Assembly (NCBI GenBank): GCA_003260025.2
Contig: QFZU02000070.1
Location: 1 to 36,391 of the forward strand
Length of the DNA: 36,391 nt
Source: Microbispora triticiradicis
GTDB taxonomy: Bacteria > Actinomycetota > Actinomycetes > Streptosporangiales > Streptosporangiaceae
Reading direction: 5' to 3'
Part shown: positions 6,943 to 13,327 of the stretch, in pieces
How the letters are laid out: each line of letters opens with the position of its first letter
Position numbering within the stretch: position 1 is the first letter of the stretch
The notes under the pieces: model-generated
The model's database searches: none
Told to the model about the DNA's origin: nothing
Seen by the model: only the letters and a program-made list of their open reading frames with translations
Translations under genes and position numbers: made by a program

Positions 6943-6948
6943 GAGGTC

Positions 6949-7629
6949 ATGAGCGACGGGGTGAGGGAACCCGGGGTGAACCGGTCGAACGGCGGCGTGC
7001 CATCACCGGACGCGTCCGGGACCGGCCGCGAACCGCTTGTGCTCGATCTCCAGCCGGTCCGGCCGGCCCCGGTGCGGGAACGGGCGGACGCCGCGCGCAA
7101 CCGCGTGCGCGTGCTCACGGCGGCCGAGCGGCTCTTCGCCGCCGGGGACGCCCGGAACGTCACCATGGACGAGATCGCCAAGGAGGCGGGCGTGGGGCGG
7201 GCGACGCTGTACCGCCGTTATCCGGACGTCGCGGCGATCGCCACGGCGCTGCTGGACGAGCACGAGCGGCGGCTGCAGGAGCACATCCTGAGCGGGCCGC
7301 CGCCGCTCGGCCCGGGGGCCTCACCGGCCGAGCGGCTCGCCGCGTTCTGCGTCGCCATGGTCGACCTGCTGGAGCGTCACCTGCACCTCGTCCTGGGGGC
7401 CGAGACCGGCAGCGCCAGATTCGGCACCGGCGCGTACGGCTTCTGGCGCGCGCACGTCCGGATGCTGCTGACCGAGTCGGGGGCGCCGGATCCGGACGGC
7501 ATGGCGGACGGCGTGCTGGCGCCGTTCGCGCCCGAGGTGTACCTGTTCCAGCGGCGGACCCTGGGCCTTTCGCAGCACCGCGTCACCGAGGCGCTGGTGT
7601 GGTCCGCTCACCGGCTGGCGGGAGGCTGA
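6949..7629 (+). CDS. TetR-family repressor of the DMT efflux gene
   Basis: A 226-residue TetR-family regulator. A disordered leader of about 45 residues precedes the helix-turn-helix (VTMDEIAKEAGVGRATLYRRYPD); the C-terminal part is the variable ligand and dimer domain (VAMVDLLERHLHLVLGAE). It is divergent from the efflux gene and the 112-bp gap holds two copies of an 11-bp palindromic site, the expected arrangement for a local repressor released by a small molecule. The ligand is unknown. The start at 6949 is picked from the TACGAT box; 6919 is possible. Its 3' end overlaps the next, convergent tetR by 47 bp. Confidence 0.85.
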   Translation: MSDGVREPGVNRSNGGVPSPDASGTGREPLVLDLQPVRPAPVRERADAARNRVRVLTAAERLFAAGDARNVTMDEIAKEAGVGRATLYRRYPDVAAIATALLDEHERRLQEHILSGPPPLGPGASPAERLAAFCVAMVDLLERHLHLVLGAETGSARFGTGAYGFWRAHVRMLLTESGAPDPDGMADGVLAPFAPEVYLFQRRTLGLSQHRVTEALVWSAHRLAGG

Positions 7630-8275
7630 CGGCCGGGGGCCCGGGCCGCAGGCAGTAGTCGCCGACCCCGCGCTCCAGCAGGTCGAAGGCGCGCTCGGCG
7701 TGCGCGCGCAGGTCCGCGACGATGCCCGAGCCCTCCTCGCCGGCGAGCCGCCGCATCGCGAAGTGCCGGGTGAGCGCCTCGACCGCCGCGCGGATCTGGG
7801 CCGCCACGAGGGACGGGGTCATGTCGTCGGGATCGGCCTCGGTCTCGTCGGCGAGCACGGCGGCGAGCCGCTCCTCACGGTGCCGGCTCATCATCTCGAT
7901 CCGGGCCTGCAGCGCCGGGCTCTCCCGGATCCGCTGGACGAAGACGTCCGCGCCCTCGTTGATGCCGTAGCGCCAGTCGCCGGAGTCCAGGGCCGCGAGG
8001 AAGTCGCGCCGCACCGCCTCGACCGCCGTCTCGCCGGGCCGTCGCTCGCGGACCACTCGCGCCAGCACGTCCATGCTCTCCTCGCTGCGGTCGAGGAACA
8101 GATCCTCCTTCGTGCGGAAGTAGTTGAACACGGTGTTGACCGACACGTCGGCCGCCCGCGCGACCTCGGCCACGGTGACGTTGTCGAACCCCCGCACCAG
8201 GAACAGCCCCGTCGCGATGTCGGAGATCCGCTGCCGGGTCTCCCGCTTCTTCCGCTCCCGCAGGCCCTCTTCCAT
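7583..8275 (-). CDS. TetR-family repressor of the ABC exporter
   Basis: A 230-residue TetR/AcrR regulator. The N-terminus (RKKRETRQRISDIATGLFLVRGFDNV) leads into the helix-turn-helix VAEVARAADVSVNTVFNYF; the remainder is an all-helical ligand domain with a Pro/Ala-rich tail. It is divergent from a drug-type ABC exporter, and a 24-bp near-palindrome lies between them, so it probably represses both transcripts until an exported compound binds. ATG at 8275 lies 6 nt after TAGAAT and has only a poor ribosome site, suggesting a leaderless mRNA. The last 47 bp overlap the other tetR gene tail to tail. Confidence 0.87.
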   Translation of the reverse strand: MEEGLRERKKRETRQRISDIATGLFLVRGFDNVTVAEVARAADVSVNTVFNYFRTKEDLFLDRSEESMDVLARVVRERRPGETAVEAVRRDFLAALDSGDWRYGINEGADVFVQRIRESPALQARIEMMSRHREERLAAVLADETEADPDDMTPSLVAAQIRAAVEALTRHFAMRRLAGEEGSGIVADLRAHAERAFDLLERGVGDYCLRPGPPAVSLPPAGERTTPAPR

Positions 8276-8281
8276 GTCCCG

Positions 8282-8287
8282 ATTCTA
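8282..8287 (-). promoter_or_regulatory. -10 box TAGAAT of the second tetR
   Basis: TAGAAT on the minus strand (8287-8282) ends 6 nt before the ATG at 8275. It is close to the TATAAT consensus and predicts a leaderless transcript. Confidence 0.5.
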
Positions 8288-8306
8288 AGGACGAACACAA
8301 ACTTTA

Positions 8307-8330
8307 AGTGACTCCAAATTTGGTGTTACT
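8307..8330. promoter_or_regulatory. 24-bp near-palindromic TetR operator
   Basis: The core CCAAATTTGG (8314-8323) is perfect. The symmetry extends to AGT...ACT at both ends, giving 24 bp with only two mismatched pairs (8310/8327 and 8313/8324). It lies between the two divergent -10 boxes, covering the exporter's -10/-35 spacer and the region upstream of the tetR -10. It is AT-rich compared with its surroundings. Confidence 0.7.
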
Positions 8331-8332
8331 CT
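8327..8332 (+). promoter_or_regulatory. -10 box TACTCT of the ABC exporter genes
   Basis: TACTCT ends 7 nt before the ATG at 8340 and overlaps the right end of the operator. No ribosome site is seen, so the mRNA is probably leaderless. Confidence 0.5.
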
Positions 8333-8339
8333 ACCGGGC

Positions 8340-9083
8340 ATGATTCACGTCAGAGGGCTCACCAAGACGTTCGGGACGGCCGAGGCCGTCCGGGGGATCG
8401 ACGTCGACGTCTCCGCGGGCGAGATCGTCGGCTTCCTCGGCCCGAACGGCGCGGGCAAGACCACCACCCTGCGCATGCTGACCACGCTGCTGCGTCCGAC
8501 GTCCGGCACCGCCACGGTCGCGGGCGCCGACCTCTTCGCCGACCCGGTGGCCGTACGCCGGCGCATCGGCTACGTCGCCCAGGGCGGCGCGTTCGGGCCG
8601 TTCACCCCGGTCGGGGACGAACTCGTGCTCCAGGCCCGCCTGCACGGCCTGAGCCGGGCCGAGGCCCGCGCCCGGGTGACCTCCCTGCTCGCCGCCCTGG
8701 ACCTCGCCGGGGTCGAGGAGCGGACGACGGTCATGCTGTCGGGCGGCCAGAAGCGCAGGCTCGACATCGCGATGGGCCTGCTCCACCGGCCCGGGCTGCT
8801 CTTCCTCGACGAGCCCACCACCGGGCTCGACCCGCAGAGCCGCGCCAACCTGTGGGACCACATCCGGCGGCTGCGCGAGCGCGACGGCGTGACGGTCTTC
8901 CTCACCACCCACTACCTGGAGGAGGCCGACGCGCTCTGCGACCGGATCCTGATCATCGACCACGGCCGGATCGTCGCCGAGGGCACCCCGGACCGGCTGA
9001 AGGCCGAGCACGGCGCGCGCACGCTCGACGAGGTCTTCCTCGCGGTCACCGGCCGCGAGCTGCGCGAGGGAGCCGCCGCGTGA
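8340..9083 (+). CDS. Drug-type ABC exporter, ATPase subunit
   Basis: A 247-residue ATP-binding subunit similar to DrrA. It has Walker A GPNGAGKTT (34-42), Q-loop Gln81, the signature LSGGQKRR (133-140), Walker B LLFLDEPTTGLD (153-164) and the switch His in TTHYLEEA. It lacks the long C-terminal extension of DrrA (about 330 residues), so is a short form. It pairs with the membrane subunit that starts in its stop codon (GTGA overlap) to export a hydrophobic compound or antibiotic; the cargo is unknown. Expression is probably controlled by the divergent TetR gene through the operator at 8307-8330. Confidence 0.92.
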   Translation: MIHVRGLTKTFGTAEAVRGIDVDVSAGEIVGFLGPNGAGKTTTLRMLTTLLRPTSGTATVAGADLFADPVAVRRRIGYVAQGGAFGPFTPVGDELVLQARLHGLSRAEARARVTSLLAALDLAGVEERTTVMLSGGQKRRLDIAMGLLHRPGLLFLDEPTTGLDPQSRANLWDHIRRLRERDGVTVFLTTHYLEEADALCDRILIIDHGRIVAEGTPDRLKAEHGARTLDEVFLAVTGRELREGAAA

Positions 9084-9808
9084 CCGCTCTCGCCGTCCTG
9101 ACCGGCCACTACCTGCGCACCTCCTTCGGCAGCAAGGTCAGCCTCGCCTTCGGCGCCGTGCAGCCGTTCCTCTTCCTCGTGCTGTTCGGCCCGCTGTTCG
9201 CCCGCAGCGGCGTCGGGTCGTGGGCCGTCCTCGTGCCCGGCCTGCTGGTGCAGCTCGCGCTGACCAGCGCGGGGATGGCGGGCTTCGGCATCGTCTTCGA
9301 CCAGCGGTTCGGCGTGCTCGAACGGCTCCGCGTCGCCCCGGTGAGCCCGGTCACGCTGCTGCTCGGCCGGGTGCTCAGAGACAGCCTGGTGCTGCTCGTG
9401 CAGGCCGTCGCGATCATCGTGGCGGGCTACGCGCTCGGGCTGCGGGCCCCGCTCCCGGGGGTGCTGGCGGCCCTGCTCCTGATGACCGTGCTGTCCGTCG
9501 GCATGGCGTCGCTGTCGTACGCGGCGGCGCTCACGATGCGGCAGGAACTGTTCGCGCCCGTGATGTCCACCGTGGTGGTCCCGCTGATGCTGCTGTCGGG
9601 CGCGCTGCTGCCGATGTCGCTCGCCCCCGCCTGGCTCGACGTGGTGTCGCGGCTCACGCCGTTCCGGTACGCGGTCGAGGGACTGCGGGCGTTGTTCTCC
9701 GGTTCCTACGGCGCGTCGGCCGTTTTGTGGGGGGTGGTCGTGTCCCTGGCCCTCGCGATCGGGGGGCTCGCGCTGGGCGCGAATCGTTTCCGTTGGGAAA
9801 AGGCCTGA
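9080..9808 (+). CDS. ABC-2 type exporter, membrane subunit
   Basis: A 242-residue integral membrane protein of the ABC-2 (DrrB-like) class with about six hydrophobic helices. Typical features are the cytosolic coupling stretch RFGVLERLRVAPVSPVTLLLGR between the second and third helices, and the late LTPFRYAVEGLRALF segment before the last helix. The GTG start overlaps the ATPase stop in GTGA, so the two are translationally coupled and form the exporter. Longer upstream readings of the same frame run inside the ATPase gene and are spurious. Confidence 0.9.
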   Translation: MTALAVLTGHYLRTSFGSKVSLAFGAVQPFLFLVLFGPLFARSGVGSWAVLVPGLLVQLALTSAGMAGFGIVFDQRFGVLERLRVAPVSPVTLLLGRVLRDSLVLLVQAVAIIVAGYALGLRAPLPGVLAALLLMTVLSVGMASLSYAAALTMRQELFAPVMSTVVVPLMLLSGALLPMSLAPAWLDVVSRLTPFRYAVEGLRALFSGSYGASAVLWGVVVSLALAIGGLALGANRFRWEKA

Positions 9809-9878
9809 TCAGGGGCCGGAAAAGGCATTCGAAGTTGATACCGGATCGCGGGCGCCAGCGGGCCCGGAGACGGTCACA

Positions 9879-10811
9879 ATGGGTGGCGTGGCGGACGCCA
9901 ACTTCACCCTCGTCCAGCTGCGTTACTTCGTAACCGCGGCCGAGCTCGGCAGTATGACCGCGGCCAGCAGAGAGCTCATGGTCGCGCAGTCGGCGATCTC
10001 GGCCGCGATCGCCCAGGTCGAGCGGGAGCTCGGGGTCCAGCTCCTGATCCGCCACCACGCCCGCGGCCTGTCGCTGACCCGCGCGGGCGAGCGCTTCCTC
10101 GTCGAGGCGCGGGAGTTCCTCGCCCACGCGGCGGCCCTCGCCCAGTCGGCGCGCGGCCTCGCGGGCTCGCTCACCGGCGAGCTCGCGGTCGGCTGCCTGA
10201 CGACCCTCGCGCCGTTCTACCTCTCGCGCCTGCTGCGCGAGTTCGCCGGGCGTTATCCGGGGGTGCGGGTCAGCGTCGCCGAGGGCGAGCTGTCCGCGAT
10301 GGAGGCGGCGCTGCTGGACGGCAGGTGCGAGGTCGCCCTGGTCTACGCCATCGACCTCGCCCTCGATCTCGACATCCGGCCGCTCACCCAGGCCAGGCCG
10401 TACGCGCTGCTTCCCCTGGGGCATCCGCTGGCGGAGGCGGAGGCGGTGTCGCTGGCGGACCTGGCCACCGAGCCGATGATCCTGCTCGACCTGCCGCGCA
10501 GCCGCGACTACTTCCGGGCGATCTATCCGACGGAGCCGCGCGTGCGCTTCCGGACGTCGAGCTACGAGACCGCCCGCGCGCTCGTGGCCGGCGGGCACGG
10601 CTACTCGATACTGAACCAGCGGGCCGACAGCGACCACACCTACGACGGCGGGCGGGTGGCGTGCGTGCCGATCAGCGACGACGTCCCGGCGCTCGACGTC
10701 GTGCTCGCCTCGGTGCGCGGTGTGCGGCCCACCGCCCGGGCGGTCGCCTTCGCCGAGACCTGCCAGGCGTTCTTCTCCGGCCGGCGGCCCGGCCAGGCCT
10801 CCGGCGGGTGA
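9879..10811 (+). CDS. LysR-family transcriptional regulator
   Basis: A 310-residue LysR-type regulator. The N-terminal winged helix-turn-helix is clear (LVQLRYFVTAAELGSMTAASRELMVAQSAISAAIAQVERELG), followed by the substrate-binding domain (GELAVGCLTTLAPFYLSRLLREF). No divergent target gene adjoins it: the ABC permease ends 70 bp upstream in the same direction, so the regulated gene and ligand are unknown. Start choice is uncertain: ATG 9879 has no ribosome site, while GTG 9888 lies 7 nt after CACAAT (9875-9880) and could be a leaderless start giving the more usual short N-terminus. Confidence 0.87.
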   Translation: MGGVADANFTLVQLRYFVTAAELGSMTAASRELMVAQSAISAAIAQVERELGVQLLIRHHARGLSLTRAGERFLVEAREFLAHAAALAQSARGLAGSLTGELAVGCLTTLAPFYLSRLLREFAGRYPGVRVSVAEGELSAMEAALLDGRCEVALVYAIDLALDLDIRPLTQARPYALLPLGHPLAEAEAVSLADLATEPMILLDLPRSRDYFRAIYPTEPRVRFRTSSYETARALVAGGHGYSILNQRADSDHTYDGGRVACVPISDDVPALDVVLASVRGVRPTARAVAFAETCQAFFSGRRPGQASGG

Positions 10812-10841
10812 GCGCGGCCGTCCCGGACGCCGTCCCGCAGG

Positions 10842-11741
10842 TCACCGGTAGGCGGCCAGCAGCTCCTCCAGGAGTGCGGTCGTCCGCTCGGCCGAGTGGG
10901 CCTCCACGCAGATCGCGTTCAGCACCTGCGTGTACGCCTCGGTGTCCTCCGGCTTGTCCAGGTAGAGGGCGCTCGTGAGCTGCTCCAGGTAGACGACGTC
11001 GGGCAGTTCGGGCGCGTCGAAGCGCAGGACCGAGAACGGCCCGCCCACGGTGAACTGCCCGCCGCGGTCGAAGGGCACGACCTGCAGCGTGACGTTCGGC
11101 CGCCCGGTCACCTCGATCAGATGCTCCAGCTGGGCCCGCATCACCTCCGGGCCGCCGACCGGGCGGCGCAGCACCCCCTCGTCCACCACGGCCCACAGCG
11201 TCGCGGCGTCCGGCCCGGTCAGCCGCTTCTGGCGGCGCAGCCGCAGGTCCACGTGCCGGTCGATCTCGTCGGCGGACCGTCCCGAGTTGGCCACCCGTAC
11301 GGTGGCCCGCGCGTACTCGGGGGTCTGCAGCAGGCTGGGGACGAACTGCAGCTCGTAGCAGCGGATCAGGCACGCCGCCTCTTCCAGCCCGACGTAGAAC
11401 TCGAACCAGCCCGGCAGCACGTCGCTGTACTTGTGCCACCAGCCGGGGAGGTTGGCCTGCCGGGCCAGGTCCAGCAGCACTGCCCGTTCGTCCGGGTCGG
11501 TCAGGCCGTACAACGTGAGCAGGTCGGCGACGTCCCGCTCCTTGAAGCCGACCCGGCCGAGCTCCAACCGGCTGATCTTCGCGTGGGACGCGCGGATGGT
11601 GTGCGCGGCCGTCTCCGGAGTGATGCCGCTCTCCCGGCGAAGCCGCCGGAGCTGCGCGCCGAGCACCAGCCGCAGGGCGGTCGGGCCGCTTCGGGCGAGC
11701 CCGAACGGTAACGAGGGGGCGTTTTCCGCCTGCGCGTTCAC
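10842..11741 (-). CDS. XRE regulator with DUF5753 (Scr1-type) domain
   Basis: A 299-residue regulator of a family abundant in mycelial actinomycetes (WhiJ-like). The helix-turn-helix lies near residues 28-75 (LRRLRRESGITPETAAHTI, ASHAKISRLELG), followed by the DUF5753 region with GWWHKYSDVLPGWFEFYVGLE, the LLQTPEYARA stretch and PNVTLQVVPFDRGG. The GTG start has GGAG 5 nt upstream. Such proteins usually work with a small DUF397 protein and often sit beside an anti-sigma-like ATPase; the ATPase is here (divergent, 260 bp away) but no DUF397 gene is visible. The role in development or antibiotic control is inferred from relatives. Confidence 0.88.
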   Translation of the reverse strand: MNAQAENAPSLPFGLARSGPTALRLVLGAQLRRLRRESGITPETAAHTIRASHAKISRLELGRVGFKERDVADLLTLYGLTDPDERAVLLDLARQANLPGWWHKYSDVLPGWFEFYVGLEEAACLIRCYELQFVPSLLQTPEYARATVRVANSGRSADEIDRHVDLRLRRQKRLTGPDAATLWAVVDEGVLRRPVGGPEVMRAQLEHLIEVTGRPNVTLQVVPFDRGGQFTVGGPFSVLRFDAPELPDVVYLEQLTSALYLDKPEDTEAYTQVLNAICVEAHSAERTTALLEELLAAYR

Positions 11742-11903
11742 GTGGTCTCCATTGGCGACGCTCCGGGTGATTGCCTCGTGAAACCGGTGTCCGAGGGGCG
11801 AAACAGGTCGGACGGAGGAGTATTCGGTTGATCATCCTACCGGATGGGGTCCGAGGCGGGGTTTTCTGGGGACTTCCACGAAAAGTCGATGGCATCCGAC
11901 ATT

Positions 11904-11933
11904 TGCACGTGCACGCGCGCTTGCACCCGCAAG
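11904..11933. promoter_or_regulatory. Inverted repeats between XRE and ATPase genes
   Basis: A perfect palindrome TGCACGTGCA (11904-11913) is followed by CTTGC-N4-GCAAG (11920-11933). TTGCAC appears in both elements. They lie 70-100 bp before the ATPase gene and are candidates for binding by the divergent XRE protein. A second pair, GTCCGA (11789-11794) and TCGGAC (11808-11813), lies nearer the XRE gene. Confidence 0.4.
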
Positions 11934-11973
11934 GCGCAGGGCAAGATACACGACGGCAGGGAAATTCACATCA

Positions 11974-11979
11974 TGTAAT
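11974..11979 (+). promoter_or_regulatory. Candidate -10 TGTAAT for the ATPase gene
   Basis: TGTAAT matches TATAAT at five of six positions and lies 22 nt before the ATG, leaving room for the AGGGA ribosome site at 11991-11995. No clear -35 partner is seen. Confidence 0.3.
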
Positions 11980-12001
11980 GGTGAGACCCGAGGGACCCGC
12001 G

Positions 12002-12496
12002 ATGACAGCAGACCTGGCAGGCCCGGGAGCCGCGACCGCGCCTTCGTGGCTGACCGCGATGTTCGAAGGGGACGACGTCGCCGGGCTGTCCCTGCCCGCG
12101 TCGGCGACGTGTGACATCCACGAGCGCACCACCTCGCCCGCAGTCGCCAGGGACTTCACCGCCCGGACGCTGAGCGGCTGGGACGCCGGCGACCTGGTGT
12201 CCGATGCGCAGATCGTCGTGTCGGAACTGGTGACCAACGCGCTCCGGCACGCGCCCGCCGAGCCCGCCGGCGCCCCGCCGATCCGGCTGAGGCTGGTGAG
12301 GCACCGTTTTCATATCGGCTGTGGCGTGAGCGACGCCAGTGCGCGGGTGCCCGCGCTGTCTCCCTGGAACGATCTGTCGGAGTCCGGTCGCGGGCTGCAC
12401 CTGGTCGACGCGCTGTGCGCGGCCTGGGGATGGATCCTCACCCGGGGCGGCGGGAAGGTGGTCTGGGCGCTGTTCGACGCGCGATCCTCCTACTGA
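12002..12496 (+). CDS. Anti-sigma-like ATP-binding protein (HATPase fold)
   Basis: A 164-residue protein with a single GHKL ATPase fold like RsbW/SpoIIAB. The N box is DAQIVVSELVTNALRHA and the G box SESGRGLHLVDALCAAWGW. Such proteins bind and phosphorylate an anti-sigma antagonist or sequester a sigma factor, but many actinobacterial paralogues have unknown partners. The ATG at 12002 is chosen for the AGGGA 6 nt upstream; the frame is open back to 11771 but that part has no domain. The divergent DUF5753 regulator is the usual neighbour of this class. No sigma factor or STAS antagonist gene adjoins. Confidence 0.8.
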   Translation: MTADLAGPGAATAPSWLTAMFEGDDVAGLSLPASATCDIHERTTSPAVARDFTARTLSGWDAGDLVSDAQIVVSELVTNALRHAPAEPAGAPPIRLRLVRHRFHIGCGVSDASARVPALSPWNDLSESGRGLHLVDALCAAWGWILTRGGGKVVWALFDARSSY

Positions 12497-12616
12497 CCGC
12501 CCGCCGCCCGCCGATCCACGTCCCGCCCGCCTCCGGGCCGTCCCTCTTCCCGCCGTCTTCCCGCACGCCGTCCCCGGGCCGCGCCGGCTCCGGGTCGAGC
12601 CCTGGTCAGGTCCGCT

Positions 12617-13327
12617 TCAGCCCTGGTCGGCGTCGCCGGTGGCCTGCTCGGCGGCGTCCTCGGGCGACTGCTCCAGGTCCTGGTCGGCCTGGGCCTGTGC
12701 GGACGCCTTGTCCAGGCGCACCCAGCTGGTGATGCTCTCGACCGCGAACAGCACGAGCAGGTAGGCCGTGAGGACGGCGGCGACGGGGGTCAGCCACCCG
12801 GCCGCGGCGCCCGCCCCCAGGATCAGCAGGCGGACCTCCCAGCCGAGCCCCGCCCGGTAGAGCCACGCCGGGGGCCAGATGCCCTGCCGGGTGCGGTAGA
12901 CCGTGTCGTACGTGTGGTAGCCGATCACGTAGATGAGCACGAACAGGAGCCACTTGGGCGTGCTCTCGGCCAGCCCGAGCAGGATGATCGTCAGGAACTC
13001 GGCGGCCCGCAGCAGCGGGGGAGTGAGCCAGTCGAAGCGGCCCAGGTGGTCGCGGCCGGCGGTCGGCAGCACCAGCACGAGCAGCACGGCCACCGGGAGG
13101 AGCAGGACCGGGCCGTCGGTGAGGATCCCGGCGACGGCCGCCGCCACGATCGCGAGCAGCGCCACCGCCGTCGCGGGCACCGGCGGCAGCAGCCGGCCCA
13201 GGGTGCCCTTCAGCGCGGTCGCGAGCGGGCCGTCGTCGCGGTAGGCGAGCAGGCGCGCGGTCTGGACGCGGCGGCGCTCCTCGTCCGGGTCGGGGAGCGG
13301 GGTGATGGCCTGCGGCTGGGTGATCAT
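12617..13327 (-). CDS. Small membrane partner of the CDP-alcohol transferase
   Basis: A 236-residue protein with a short charged N-terminus (ITQPQAITPLPDPDEERRR), about five or six hydrophobic helices and a charged acidic tail (EQSPEDAAEQATGDADQG). A conserved-looking segment YHTYDTVYRTRQG lies in the middle. It resembles the DUF5941 region that, as I recall, can be fused to CDP-alcohol phosphatidyltransferases in other actinomycetes. Its ATG overlaps the upstream transferase stop in ATGA, so the two proteins are made together and probably form one membrane enzyme complex. No catalytic motif was recognised. Confidence 0.75.
   Translation of the reverse strand: MITQPQAITPLPDPDEERRRVQTARLLAYRDDGPLATALKGTLGRLLPPVPATAVALLAIVAAAVAGILTDGPVLLLPVAVLLVLVLPTAGRDHLGRFDWLTPPLLRAAEFLTIILLGLAESTPKWLLFVLIYVIGYHTYDTVYRTRQGIWPPAWLYRAGLGWEVRLLILGAGAAAGWLTPVAAVLTAYLLVLFAVESITSWVRLDKASAQAQADQDLEQSPEDAAEQATGDADQG

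Noticed and set aside
11771-12001. Upstream extension of the ATPase gene
   Set aside because: It covers the divergent promoter region and contains no domain; a ribosome site supports 12002.
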